Below are positions 23,086 to 35,296 of a DNA stretch of 64,000 bases, piece by piece. Source of the DNA: Hepsetus odoe (Eukaryota; Chordata; Actinopteri; Characiformes; Hepsetidae); NCBI GenBank assembly GCA_017165825.1, contig CM029370.1:21156686-21220685 (forward strand). The letters run 5' to 3'. A model generated the notes under the pieces. The model had not been told where the DNA came from. It worked only from the letters and a program-made list of their open reading frames with translations, and made no database searches. The position numbers and the translations under genes were made by a program. The number at the start of each line of letters is the position of its first letter. Position 1 is the stretch's first letter.

Positions 23086-24203
23086 TGAATGAAACCAAAC
23101 CTTCAAAGTAGTGTGTTTTTTTAACAATGATGGCATTTATTTATCTGTTCCTGCCATTTGTTTCCTGGATCTAGCCCATTAAATTAAATACAATTCAAAT
23201 GAAATTAAATATTAAATATTAAAACGCATATTTTAATGACAATAATGCAGTCCCTGAGAATTAAAAATCAGTATTCTTCTGTTTCCTGTACAGCTTTAGG
23301 TTCAAAATGTTTATTTGTAATGTTTGCAGTTTGACTGGTGTCAGTTTCTTCATTTTTTTTAAACCATTTATGTTCATACTGTCAATTTTTTCCCCAAGCT
23401 AGCTACCTTGTGTTGCATTTTCTTCTTTCTCTACCTGTAGGTCATCCATCTGAGCACTATAGCTGAAGCTTTTACCAAAAAGCATGACACTGCACACAGG
23501 TGTTACAACAGGTACTGAGCACACAGCCTACATAAAATCAAGTATGGAATCACAACGCAATTACTTTTTGGAAAAGAGAACCACATCGAGAGCAAGGGAA
23601 AAATGACCCTACCAAAAAGCCTTTGTTCACTCTGTGGAGTGGAGTAGGAGTGGTTTTTAGTGTGGACAGGCTGCTGTGGGTCGCTGGGCTAATTTAGCTC
23701 TGATCACAGCATGATAGCAGTGAAGCCAAGAGGAGCAGGCTAATGCATCAAAGCCCAGAGCCACTGTCTAGGGTGTTCTCTTATGATTGATCACCACATA
23801 CCACGCTTTAATTTAAAGTCAATGGCATCTATAGATACCTGTCACCACAGAAGAACTACTTATGCCTTCCTACTCCAGTGCAGCCTCCATTCGCCTCTTC
23901 AGACACTTGGTTTCTTAAGCATCAGGTAGGTGGAAGAACAAGAACGAAAGAAAAGAGCTCAGCAATCTTTCAAAAGGCCTTTTCCTCCTGTCCAAAATGA
24001 CAGAAGAGGTATGGATTCATGGATCATTTATTTTAAGATGAATATGAACTGTAAAAATCCACACCGAGCTTGTGTAGAACCATTCAGGGCACTCCAGAGA
24101 GAACTCTCAAGTCTTTCTCTCTTCTACGAGAATTTCCCTAAGCTGGTGAAAGCAGCCTTACAGTCTTATTATAAAGAGAAATAAGAGACAAAAAGGAAAT
24201 GTC
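23086..24203. other. mdga2 intron 1, nothing recognised
   Basis: No supported feature. An 84-codon plus frame (23930-24184) just before the Tc1-derived element shows no recognisable domain. Confidence 0.5.
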
Positions 24204-24234
24204 TGTATGAACAATATGGTGACAAACTAAGGTA
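24204..24234 (+). repeat. 31-bp direct repeat, left copy flanking Tc1-like copy 2
   Basis: TGTATGAACAATATGGTGAC AAACTAAGGTA lies directly before the element. The same 31 bases with one C-to-T change follow it at 24787-24817. Confidence 0.9.
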
Positions 24235-24784
24235 TAGTACTGTGCAAAAGTTTTAGGCAGGTGTGGAAAAAATGCTATAAACAGAGAATGCTTTCAGAAA
24301 TATAAATAATGGTTGTTTATTTTGATCAATTTACAAAGTGCAAAGTGAGCGAACAAAAGAAAAATCTAAATCAGATCAATATTTGGTGTTACTACCTTTT
24401 GCCTTCAAACCAGCATCAGCTCTTCTGGCCCGCACAGAGTCCTGATCTCAGCATCATCCAGTGTGTCTGGATTACATGAAGAGACAGAAGGATGTGAGGA
24501 AGCCTACATCCACAGAAGATCTGTGGTTACTTCTCCAAGATGTTTGGAACGACCTACCAGCCGAGTTCCTTCAAAAACTGTGTGCAAGTGTACCTAGAAG
24601 AACTGATGCTGTTTTGAAGGCAAAGGGTGGTCACACCAAATATTCATTTGATTTAGATTTCTCTTTTGTTCATTCACTGCATTTTCTTGATTGATGAAAA
24701 TAAATGATTAACACTTCCATTTCTGAAAGCATTCTTTGCTTACAGCATTTTTCCACATCTGCCTAAAACTTTTGCACAGTACTA
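24235..24784 (+). mobile_element. Non-autonomous Tc1-like element, copy 2
   Basis: Same family and structure as the element at 12606-13154: ends TAGTACTGTGCAAAAG and TTTTGCACAGTACTA, TA flanks, left arm about 24235-24428, right arm about 24593-24784. It carries the same transposase remnant, the same -1 frameshift at TCTGGATTACATGAAG and the same IIQCVW (Q for catalytic E). A few substitutions separate the copies. Confidence 0.9.
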
Positions 24785-24786
24785 TA

Positions 24787-24817
24787 TGTATGAACAATAT
24801 GGTGATAAACTAAGGTA
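24787..24817 (+). repeat. 31-bp direct repeat, right copy flanking Tc1-like copy 2
   Basis: Matches 24204-24234 at 30 of 31 positions. Confidence 0.9.
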
Positions 24818-24872
24818 CAGCAAATAAGGCACAATAAACATTGAGGAGCTTGGTGTTAGAAAATGTTGAATG

Positions 24873-24897
24873 CATATATATATATATATATATATAA
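24873..24897. repeat. (TA)n microsatellite
   Basis: About 12 TA units. Confidence 0.9.
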
Positions 24898-27599
24898 AAT
24901 AGTATAATACAGTACTGCTTTGTGCTTGCTTTTACCGAATACCACTATCGCTACAGCTACCCGAGCACGAGTATAGAGTCCGACACCTTTGGGATGTCTC
25001 TTTCTTCCTATTACAGGCCCTGATTAGCACTGACACAAGCAAAATGGTTACTAACAATCCCTGATGGACCCTGGATGCTTAGTAATATAGATTCTATCTA
25101 CAGAAAGGGCCCTAAAGAGTTTATTTGTAACTAATGTGGTTGTCCAGGAGCAATTATTTAAAGCTTCAGAATGAAAGAGAAAGAAAAAACTTTTCTTAAT
25201 GTGACTGACAGATCTCACAACCATATCTTTCGATGATTTGCTACAAATCAGGTGTTCGGTTGAGTTTCCACCTATTATGTTAGGATGTACTGTTCTATCA
25301 TAAAACTGAATGCTTATTAAAGCTAAGTAAGTTTATCGATATACACTGATTTGTGGTTTAGAATCAAGCTTGGGAGAGATCAATCACTATCCCTTCAGTT
25401 CATCTTCATCTGTTTAAACTACCACTTTCTTCACACTAAGAAAGAAGAGTTGTACAATATTATAATCCTTGAGTGCAGACAGACAACAAAATGTTGCCAT
25501 GAAAAGGCTATGCAGTAAACTCTGGTTAACTAGAGCAAACTGCATAAAGCAATATTCAGCAAAAAGGCAAGGTGTACACATTGCCTTATCTTCTGGATGA
25601 CCTTTTAAAATCTTTTTCTCAGATGTTTTGTCACAGACATTAATCGTAAGAAGTGTGTAATAGAGTGTAACACGAAGCTTGATGGTGACCCGCTATGGCG
25701 AACGTGACCAGTATCTGTTCAGATCCAATTCTCCACATCAGCAGGAGGTCATGGTAACTTGTGCAGTTGAAGCACTACAGAGCCCACAGCAGATAGGCTC
25801 TCCTGCTGTGCTGGTTTCCCTCTTGAGCTTTACTCCGCTGCCCCTGTCCACACAACCACACCCGCGCACACCTGTATCACCCTCTCCCCATCTTTTGGAT
25901 CCAGTTCACTTGGGACAGCCCAGGCCCCTCTGAAGCACTAGCCTCTGAGGATGATGTTCACTGAGCACAAAACTACTGAAAAACATCAAAGCCCAGCAGT
26001 AAAGGAAAGTCTGATCTATTTTGCATGACACAGATACTCTTTCATGTCAATCCACACATCCACAGCATAGAAAATATAGCTGTGTAGCTGTGAAGAATGT
26101 TCTGAAAACACAACATAAAAGTAGTAATAATACGTGAAAAAGTTGGTCATTCAGTTTGGTATTTTTTGCTACTTAGCTCTGGTCAAACGTTTGCTACCTG
26201 ACCATTGGGCTCATGGTGAAATTCAGACCAGTCTTTTCAGAGCATTTTGTCAAGGGTTATCCATTCTTGGTACAAAAAAATGGTCTAGAGGAATTGTTTT
26301 TAAGGTTATAGAACCTCCACATAATGCAAACATTTTTTACGGAAGAATATTTTTAATAATAAACAGATGAACAATACTTCTAAGGCAGGGAGCAATTAGT
26401 CCCTTTTATCTTTAAGAACACGATCTGTTAGAAAACACAGATTCCTATGTATTGCAACATTCAGCAATTTTTGTTATTTTTTAATGTGCTGCTTTAACAT
26501 GATGGCAGAATGGCTATTTGAATGCTGTTGTAGACAAACTATTTTCCACATTCTACACAGTGTAAATGTTCTTTGAAGTCTTTGAAATGTTCTTTGTGTA
26601 ACAAAAATGATTCTTCTATGGCTTCAGGAAGGAGCTATTTCTTATTTTTACCCCTTATTCTCCACAAAAGTGAAGCTTTGTCAAAACTAGATAACAATGC
26701 AACTGGTATCTAGAAAGTCTGGCAATTCATCAGAGTTAATGAAACATGATAACACAGAGAATTCATCACTGTCAAGAAAACTGCAGCCTTTGCATGAGAA
26801 ACTTCACACTTTCACCAGATGCTGTCCTCCTCATTGCCATCTGGGGTGAACAAACTATGGCTACACAGCAGTAATACATTAGTAAGAGATAGCTAGCATT
26901 TTACTTTTTCCACACACAAAAGATGAGTCTTGTGCTTTTCCATTGCTTTAATGGAATTGAAATTCCTCAAGTTATGCTTTGTTAAATGCTGATTTTATGT
27001 AAATGCGTGTGTTTTTTAGCTGTGTAACTAACTGTATATTTCTACTGCTTTACCTTCATTTTCTTTTTCTATTGCACTTTTTTCAGTAATATCATCAGAG
27101 AATCCCAAACTTTTCCATCTTCAATCTTGTTTGTGTGTATTTCTAACGTTGATCTCTGACCTTGTCAGGAATCTGCAAACTTAATATAATACAAAAATAT
27201 AAAAAAACAAGACTATAACAATTACAGAGATTTCATATTCAAAATAGCATTTGTTGTTGAATGGATAAAATAAAGCAATTTAAAGCTACTAGTCTATTTC
27301 TAAATATGCAACAAGAAAAAAAGCCCAAAACTTATACCAGCCTTGTTGACAAATTATTAACTAAATGAAGATTTTTATATTACTTTAAATACGAGATTTA
27401 AAAAAATACATCCTTGCACTGTTTAAATCAATGAATTTTTATATCTAATGAAATCAAAGATGATAGGAGATGACTATTTCATTAATCTCATACACAGTTG
27501 CAACACAACAACTTTGCTTATGCATCTGTATTTAAAACCTGAATTAGAGAGACAACAATAAAGTGTTGACATGTACGGGTCGCCCACGCATGGCATTTT
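24898..27599. other. mdga2 intron 1, nothing recognised
   Basis: AT-rich intronic DNA. A GC-richer island at about 25,680-25,935 holds an 84-codon Pro/Ser-rich plus frame with no recognisable domain; it could be an old element fragment. Confidence 0.5.
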
Positions 27600-27830
27600 G
27601 AAGTGAAAGGGCAGGGAAGGCAGAGAGAGCAGAGCAAACGCACAGCAGAGAAGCTGACTAATTAAGTGGGCCACTGAGGAGCTCTTTGTTTGCAGATGCC
27701 ATCAGTGCTGCGGCATGTTTTTCAATGAGTCCTTTTAAGACACATACAGGAGGAGCTAGCCAGTAGCCTGGCCCTCCACAGCTTGCTTAACAGTGCTGCT
27801 GTTGCACCAAACGGAGCCTGCACCTACATA
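27600..27830. promoter_or_regulatory. Candidate conserved non-coding element
   Basis: Balanced-composition, repeat-free stretch with AGCTGACTAATTAAGTGG, CTTTGTTTGCAG (SOX/FOX-like) and GAGCTAGCCAG. It stands out from AT-rich surroundings. Judged by eye only. Confidence 0.27.
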
Positions 27831-27869
27831 GAAAGATGGTAGAAAAAAGCTGAGTTAAATGTTAAATGT

Positions 27870-27926
27870 TTAAAAGTGTTGTGTGCTGTGATGTCTTCAT
27901 AATGACAAATAGTCACTTTCACTTAA
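27870..27926 (+). mobile_element. SINE tail fragment
   Basis: TGTGCTGTGATGTCTTCATA and AATGACAAATAGTCACTTTC match the 3' tail of the SINE at about 36,590 (GAAAGTGACTATTTGTCATT on the other strand). Confidence 0.5.
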
Positions 27927-28013
27927 GAAAGGATCCAGACTGCCCAGCTGGGAATCGAACAGAGTACATTTTGCTACGAGTGAAAGCAAAAAGCAAAACC
28001 TAACCTTTAAAGA

Positions 28014-28032
28014 TACACACGCACACACACAC

Positions 28033-28125
<93 letters not shown>
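28014..28125. repeat. (CA)n microsatellite
   Basis: Over 100 bases of CA with two CG interruptions near its left end. Confidence 0.97.
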
Positions 28126-28126
<1 letters not shown>

Positions 28127-29559
28127 CATATATGGCTACTCTCCTACACAAAATTTCTCAAGAACAAATCCTGAATGATAAAAGCTTTATATGCTCATAC
28201 GGACTGCAGTGCTATAAAGCATCAATGGCAGAGGAACACTGAATTTAACCAGACAGAATGAATTCTAACACACATCCGCCTTCAGATTCAAATCTCCACC
28301 ATTCACAAACTTTATTGATCCATTTAGATACACTGTTGCTATAGTGTCGAGTACACATAACCTTAATAAATTGGAAAATTAAAAGTTAACCAGCGGGCCA
28401 GCTGCAACACGAAGCAAGCTAAGACATTCACCTCACATTCAGATATGTTTTCTTCCAATGTGTTTGAGATTTCAATAGAGAGATTTTATTCTTCATTTTC
28501 AGAGCACACAGGTAGAAAGGCAGTTTTTTTCCACAGCAGATGGACCATTAACACTGGTTGCACATTACATTCATAATCCTCAAAAGTACTACTGAATATC
28601 TGTTATATGGTGAATAGTCTTGATATTTGAGATCTGAATTACTTCAAACCTCTGTTACATTTCATGTGTCTTGGTAAACAGTGCCAGGTGATGCAACTCT
28701 CTTTCATTTTCTTGTAACCTTGGCACTCATGAACAGAGCACAGGGCTGTGAAATAAACTTCCACAGTTCTCTTTTTTGTAGTGTTGAAACAAGCTGTTAC
28801 CTGGGAGTGTCTAAGTGGCTAGCTACTGCATTTCAGGTTATAGTCTTCATTGATGTGGAAATATGGTGGTTTTTTTTTCATTTCTCAGGCTACAGTGGTG
28901 CAATTTTAACCATTCTTGTATGATTTTTTCCTTATAATTTGAGAGCCTAAGAATTTGAAAGGCATAGGTCAGAACATTTTGTACAGATTATTCCTTAAAG
29001 AATATTTCGTAATCTTGCTATATGCTATTGTAACAATTCTTGTAGTACGAGTTTTTCTATCAAAGGCAGTAATATGTATTTGACCTATAAATTGAACCAT
29101 CTGTCATTGATATTATATTGTGCTTAATGAGTACTTAGAGGTTAGACCTATTGTTTAACGTTATGATTCTAAGGCTCATTTTATACGTGGATAGAATCTG
29201 AACTCCTTTAGAATTTCTGAGGTTAATCTAAACCATAAACAATGAGGAAAAGACAAGGCAAATGGAACTGAGTGTTGAATGAGTTTTAGGAAAGAAGATG
29301 TAATGTATGGATTCCCACTTCAGCACCATTTACAGTTTCCCTCTGAACATATCTGTGGTTGGAGAAAGCCTCTGGCCTAGGGCATCAGAAAAATTCCTGT
29401 ATGGATGCAGACCATTTCACACATGAATTTGTCAAAATGTCATGTGCTGATAAAGTAGATATTAATGTATAGTGCTAAGTCAGCAGGTACAGAGGTGGAA
29501 AAGAGGAGCTGGGGCTGTTACCTCTATGGCTGAATCCATGTAGCTAAATTTATATCAGT
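28126..29559. other. mdga2 intron 1, nothing recognised
   Basis: No supported feature. Confidence 0.5.
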
Positions 29560-30050
29560 TCCATTAGGCATAGAAAACTATCAGCACATCAGCTGACCTG
29601 GCATCGGTTACCCAACAGTATCGTAAACAGGCGCATACAAGCTGCACCTTGAGCACATGGATCCGCTCCACTCTTTATTAAACACAGCACAGCCAAGTCA
29701 ATAGGAAGCTCCTAATGATACACCGATAAGGCAGGCATCCCTGAAATGTGAAAATGTGAAAATCAATCATGGATGACAGCTCATTTAGATTATCAGAGAA
29801 GCTAAAATTTCAATTACTGAGAAAACAACCATTGCCTTGCTTGGATGTGTTTAACCTATACAGCCGCACTCGACACCCATTCATATTTTTAATGAGCTCT
29901 GCTTCAGCTGCACTGAGGAGGAGTTCACTAATCACAAGCATGTCGATACAGTTTGAGGGACTCATTCAGTCAAACGTACTCTACACAGCTGCTATTACTT
30001 CCATCATCTCCTTTGCTCAACTCATTATTTGCTCATGTCATCAATAGCAG
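29560..30050. promoter_or_regulatory. Candidate conserved non-coding element
   Basis: Repeat-free; contains TCAGCTGACCTGGCATCGG, CTTTATTAAACACAGC, AATCAATCATGGATGACAGC and TTTTTAATGAGCTCTGC. The TGACAGC and TCAATCA words resemble MEIS/PBX sites. A 92-codon plus frame (29769-30047) has no recognised domain. Judged by eye. Confidence 0.27.
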
Positions 30051-30521
30051 GGTGGACATGAAAAATAAAAACAAATCTAATGCACTAATGTTTACTATTC
30101 TGATTATGGCTAAACACGAGTGCTCCTCTTAACCCTCTGAGAAAAATGAAACTACAGCAACATGTTCTTCCTCCTACTCATCTCCTGGGAAGGAAGGTAG
30201 CAAAATTCAAACACATAATCACTGTTCTTAAGTAGACATTATCACATAGAAAAACAACCTCTTGGTGATCCATCAGTGCATTTCAAGCACAACAGCTGTA
30301 TAAAGATGCAAACAAAGTAAAACTAAACAGAAAAGAAAGGGAGGCTTGAGGAGAAAAGGTGCTCGTTGAATGCGATTTCTATTAGTGGCTTGAATGGAAC
30401 TGAACCAGCAAAACTGATGTTCTAACTTTTTATTTGTTTTTATATTATTACATTAAAATAAACAATGGTTTTAATATCTTTTCATCAACATTAGTTTAAA
30501 CATATTGTTTTGATCTATATG
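30051..30521. other. mdga2 intron 1, nothing recognised
   Basis: No supported feature. Confidence 0.5.
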
Positions 30522-30545
30522 TGATATATATATACATATATATAC

Positions 30546-30582
<37 letters not shown>

Positions 30583-30583
30583 C

Positions 30584-30636
<53 letters not shown>

Positions 30637-30637
30637 T
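30522..30637. repeat. (AT)n microsatellite with CATATATA units
   Basis: About 115 bases of alternating AT, punctuated by ATACATATAT units. Self-complementary, so it can extrude a cruciform. Confidence 0.95.
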
Positions 30638-31640
30638 CCTTTCTTTTTATGGACTTGATCTCTAAAGATTACCATTTTTCTTGGGATAGTCTGGTATTTT
30701 CCTTATAGAAACATGAGTCATTTTAAACACCTTTTAAGCCTTTCACATATCTGCTATTATAGTCAGTTAAACAAAATTATATAGTAGAGAAAAACTAAAA
30801 TATTAATCAAGCAGATATACATTTTGTCACTGCAAGGTGGCTGGAGTAAGAAATAACACTACGTTCACTACATTATTTCCATTTTCTTTATTCTGAGGGC
30901 TAGTGCAGTATGCAGTCTGGTGTGATCCTATAGTCAGATTCAGTTTAATTATTTTCTTGCTTTCCCATACCTGGGAATAATAATGTGTTGAATTGAGCGT
31001 GGTTGACGGGTATACCACCCAACTGGGTTGTTGTTGACTCTGACTACATGGACAAACCCTCAGTCGTTGTTTAATGACAGAAAGACTGTTTGTACAGGAA
31101 GATTGGATACTAAGACTAAAGCAGTTTACATGTGAAATAATAAAGTCGGACCAAAATATAGATGGAAAGGGATTTCATTTTCCCCTTACTTCATTTTGTG
31201 GTCATTTACATAGAAATTGGAAAATGAAATTCTAAGTAGCCTCATTAGCCATCAGACACATTTTAGTAATAAATGTTGTAAATGTATCTTTAGGCTGGTC
31301 TGAGAATCAATCATTGCTGCTCTTTTCAGTGTGTCCCATAGGAATCAAACCTGACATGGACCTATTTACAGACCATGCGGACCAGAAAATCTGTCCATTT
31401 GCTCTTTTAACCTCAAGAGAGCAATATCGCCAACCACACTGCCAGGTTTCTCAATACCAGTGCAATTTTGTCTTGGCCAATATAATAAAGACATATTTTA
31501 TAATAATGGAAAGACTATGATTTATAACAGAAGTGCAGGAAGTGTTCTCAGTATGCAATGAGCAAAAAGGCACCTTGGGGTATTTTATGATCCATGACGA
31601 GACATCCAGAATCATTTTGAATGTATGCCTGTGTCACTGC
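30638..31640. other. mdga2 intron 1, nothing recognised
   Basis: No supported feature. Confidence 0.5.
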
Positions 31641-31760
31641 ATATTAATAATGGCCTCAGTCCAATGAAGACACCAGTACACCTTCCTAGGAAGATAATTT
31701 AATCTTCTCCCTGCTGGGGCTCCCTCTGCTGCTGTGACTGCCAATACTAAATACACTCTG
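31641..31760. promoter_or_regulatory. Candidate conserved non-coding element
   Basis: ATATTAATAATGGCCTCAG and GATAATTTAATCTTC (OTX/homeodomain-like) followed by a GC-balanced CTGCTGGGGCTCCCTCTGC stretch. Weak call. Confidence 0.2.
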
Positions 31761-33699
31761 TGGAAAGATGCTATGGAGCACACTCAGTGAAGCTCTTCAA
31801 GTAAAAATACAAATGTACTGGAACTGGGTACAGCTTTTAGTCAACAACTAATTATCAGTTTAACAGTTAATCAAAAATTATGCAAAATATTTTATTGACA
31901 TCAGCGCATTAGCACATTCATTATTTCAGAATAATCTGTGCAAAACTGAAATGGACATTCATCAACTGATTTTAAAATAATGAACAACAATTTGCACAAT
32001 ATGTTAGCCCAAGTGATAAAAATGGCTAAACATGCTGATTGGCTTTTTGTAGTTTTTTGTTTATTTGCAATTGTGATCAGTTATGAATGTAAGTAGTGAA
32101 GTGAGGTCAAGCAAAAAGCAAATTTTGTGGAGTGTGTGTAATGGAGGAAAGAATCTGTTCAATTTGTTTGACACAAGTTGAATAAATAATTAAATGTATA
32201 ATAATATAACCTCCAGTGTTAGTATACCCTTACGAAGATTTCGAGTTTAGTTGTCCGTAACAATATTTTTATTTCTTGTGGAGAACGGTGAAGACTGATT
32301 AAACATGCACAGTAACAGTACCAAAAAATAACTAACTGACACCAATAATATCCCATTGGCAGTCTATATTACCCTGAGTTCACAATTTAAAAAGGAGGAT
32401 ATTTTATAGCATATTTACAAATCTTTATTTTGTGTCTGTATTTTTAAAAGTGCAATTCCCAGAGTATTAGCATCCCATTTTCATTAGGAAAAAGGCACCA
32501 TTTACTTTTTAAATATTTTTTCTTTAATTCAATAGAAATGCAACTGCTGTACTACTTCCCCCTTTTCACTAGCATGTCACAGAAGGTGTTGCCACTAGAA
32601 CTTTCATGCAAACCATGGAACCTGTGAATAAGATCATTGGCTGGTTCAGAATGGCACACCGCTGCCAGGCACAGGTGCCAAAATGTCAACCTCAGGTCGT
32701 TTGCTTCAAGAGGTGGGAGACAGCAGCTACTAGAATAAATGTGTCGGCTGAGTCATAAATGTTCTTCCTTCACAGGAAAGGCACATACAGTAGTCTATGT
32801 CAGACTGCAGCTGAATATTCTTGCCCTGAGGCAATACAGATGTAAACCTTTAAAAAAAGATTTACATAATGACCCCTAAGCCCATTGTGACCTCTAATTT
32901 CATTTTTTTTTATTTTATAAGCAAATGATGTATTCAAATACACATGTATGGCAAGAGGTTTTGTTGGTTAGGATTAGAGCTGTGGGTGAGAGGTTTTAAC
33001 CCGAGCTCAAATAATAAGGATTGTGACTTGTGAAATAACGCATCACATAATAAAACTATTCACGTTAAGATCTTCGCACTGATGACTCTGTGTTTTCACT
33101 TTGTGAAAGCTATGGTCTAGTAAAATCACATTTTCTTCATGATCTTTGATCTTACACTCTTGATAAAATAAATAAATAAAGGTATTTTTTCGTATGCCAT
33201 CTTTATTTGGGATACGTGACTTGAGTATGTATATATAACTGAATGAATACAAATTTATTTCAGCCCTACTCTGGGAACAGTTCCACTATAAAGTATGAAA
33301 TTTGAAATACACACTGAAAAAAGCAAGCAGGATTCAGAGGACTTTGTTGCAATTTTAAAGCACATTCTTCCACCACGATCACCTTGGCTTCAGAATGATG
33401 TCGATAAATTACTGTTTTTCAGTGATTCATAAAATGAGTACAGTATATGGAAATCTCTGACATTCTGTGGAAATAATGAGTCCTTGGAGAGCAATGAAGG
33501 TTAAAACCTTGTTTTTTTCCTTAGTGGTAGAAGGTCTACAACAAAGTTATTTTACGACTTTCTCTGCCCTCCACAGGGGAACAACCATAGATCTGCGAAC
33601 TCCATAGAGTTATCACCTTCACCATGTGTTCCACCTGAGGGATTTGCCATGAAAAATAATAGCGGCTTGCACCAGAGTGAATCACAACACTGAGGACTA
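31761..33699. other. mdga2 intron 1, nothing recognised
   Basis: About 1.9 kb of AT-rich intronic DNA without a supported feature. Confidence 0.5.
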
Positions 33700-34000
33700 A
33701 TAGCTTGCCATCAACAACAGTAAGTTTGTTTGACTTCTGTCCACTGGATTGTCCTAGTCTTGTGCGGCCTGGCTGCCCTGCCTCTCTGAATGAACTTCAG
33801 GCTAGCTACAGGAGATGCGCTGAGACACTGAGGTTCTGAAGGAGGCATGCAAAGTCCACATGCTAATCCCAGTCCGATTAAACTCAGGGAGGCAGAAGGG
33901 CAGAACAGTGGAGTGTCGCCAGGAGCCCCACGGCGCTCCTCACACGCACGTATGTCTGTTTGTGTGGGAGGTGTGACAGAATGCACCCAACCTGCCATTT
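33700..34000. other. GC-balanced unexplained island
   Basis: Unusually G+C-balanced for this intron, with GTGCGGCCTGGCTGCCCTGC and GGAGCCCCACGGCGCTCC (a near palindrome: GGAGCGCCG/CGGCGCTCC-like). A minus frame of 95 codons (33711-33998) has no recognisable domain. Could be a conserved element, an old TE fragment or an alternative first exon. Confidence 0.3.
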
Positions 34001-34157
34001 CAGGTTAATTCAAAAAGCCATCACTGCACCTCCACTCCTACCCAGCATTGACCCGTGGTAGACCTTACAAAAAAAGTCAAACTGCAAAGCAAGGAGGTCA
34101 TGACCTATTTTCTTTCTAGTGGGTAAAAGGAAGTCTGATCCAAAAATTGCTATCACA

Positions 34158-34335
34158 GCCAATCTTCTTCTTTTTCTTTCGGCATCTCCCATCAAGGGTT
34201 GCCACAGTGGATTACCTGTATCTATTTCTACTGGTCCTCTGCATCTTCCTTTTTTCACATTCACTACCTGCATGTCCTCTCTCACCACATCCAATAAACC
34301 TCCTCCTTGTCCTTGCTCTTCTGACAGGCTATCAC
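34158..34335 (-). mobile_element. RTE-type LINE 3' end
   Basis: The minus strand encodes the C-terminal MDVVREDMQVV block (about 34294-34262) and ends with the non-coding word GGAGATGCCGAAAGAAAAAG and a GAA-rich tail (34165-34180), as in fish RTE elements. 5'-truncated, as usual for LINEs. Confidence 0.75.
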
Positions 34336-34416
34336 AGCTAATGAAGTCATAGATTTAACAGACTGAGCCTAGTACCGAAGTTCTGATCCTTCTTTAGCCT
34401 TATAGACAATAGTCTC

Positions 34417-34600
34417 CTGCTTCTGGTTGCTCCCACAAGGGTTGCCACAACTGACTCCCTTTCTTCGTGTCTTCTACATCTTCCTCATTCAAACCGACCA
34501 CCTGCATGTCCTCTTTCACCACTTCTGTAAACCTCCTCTTTTGGTCTTCCTCTTTTCCTCTTTCCTGGCAGCTCAGTCTTCAACATCCTTCTCCATAGAA
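34417..34600 (-). mobile_element. RTE-type LINE 3' end, second copy
   Basis: Plus-strand words GGTTGCTCCCACAAGGGTTG, CCACCTGCATGTCCTCTTTC, AAACCTCCTCTTTTGGTCTT and CCTGGCAGCTCAGTCTTCAA are the reverse complement of the same LINE end. It reads further 5' than its neighbour at 34158-34335 and is in the same orientation. Confidence 0.75.
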
Positions 34601-34812
34601 GTAGAAAGAGAAATATAGCTTATAACTGCAATGCCCGTGTTTACAGCAATGCTAGTCTTTATATTTACTGTTAACATCAGTTTCAGAAAAGCATTTTGCA
34701 TGTAGTTAAGAGTAACTTTAAAGACAAAGTCTTGCATTTAGTACAATAGCTGTATTGAACAATAGCTGAAAATAAATGACAAAATGTGTCTTTTCAGAAA
34801 GTCTCTCAGGAG

Positions 34813-34850
<38 letters not shown>

Positions 34851-35123
34851 AAAATTGGAAAAGAGATTTAAAAAAAAATCAATTTACATAACTTTCCCTT
34901 CTCTTATCACCATTCTTTAAGCATAATATACATTTCAACGTCTTTTGATTAATCTGCAGTCCATTACTGTCAATAAATATATACCCACTTTCAGCTCCTC
35001 ACATTTATTTCTGGTTTAATCCATACTCACTGCAAGTTTTGAACAAATGCTGAGTTTGTAAACAATTTTGCAAAATTAAAAAATGTTGTTTGGGCTGTAA
35101 TGTCATATATCATACCTGCTATG

Positions 35124-35128
<5 letters not shown>
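34601..35128. repeat. Intron 1 stretch with a (CA)n microsatellite
   Basis: A clean CA run lies at 34816-34846. The rest is AT-rich intronic DNA with nothing recognised. Confidence 0.8.
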
Positions 35129-35190
<62 letters not shown>

Positions 35191-35206
35191 CTCTCTCTCT
35201 CGCTTA

Positions 35207-35260
<54 letters not shown>
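35126..35260. repeat. Long (CT)n microsatellite
   Basis: About 130 bases of CT broken by TTGCTCT and CGCTTATCG near 35187-35210. Confidence 0.97.
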
Positions 35261-35263
<3 letters not shown>

Positions 35264-35296
35264 TGTGCTGTGCTGTGCTGTGCTGTGCTGTGCTGG
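35261..35296. repeat. (GCTGT)n pentamer repeat
   Basis: About seven TGCTG/TGTGC pentamer units directly after the CT tract. The same pentamer occurs in SINE tails at 14.43 kb and 55.30 kb. Confidence 0.9.

Noticed and set aside
27897..28151. 84-codon Cys-Val repeat frame
   Set aside because: Translation of the CA microsatellite.
34210..34225. Recursive splice site on the minus strand (ACAGGTAATC)
   Set aside because: It lies inside an RTE LINE end and lacks a strong preceding pyrimidine tract.
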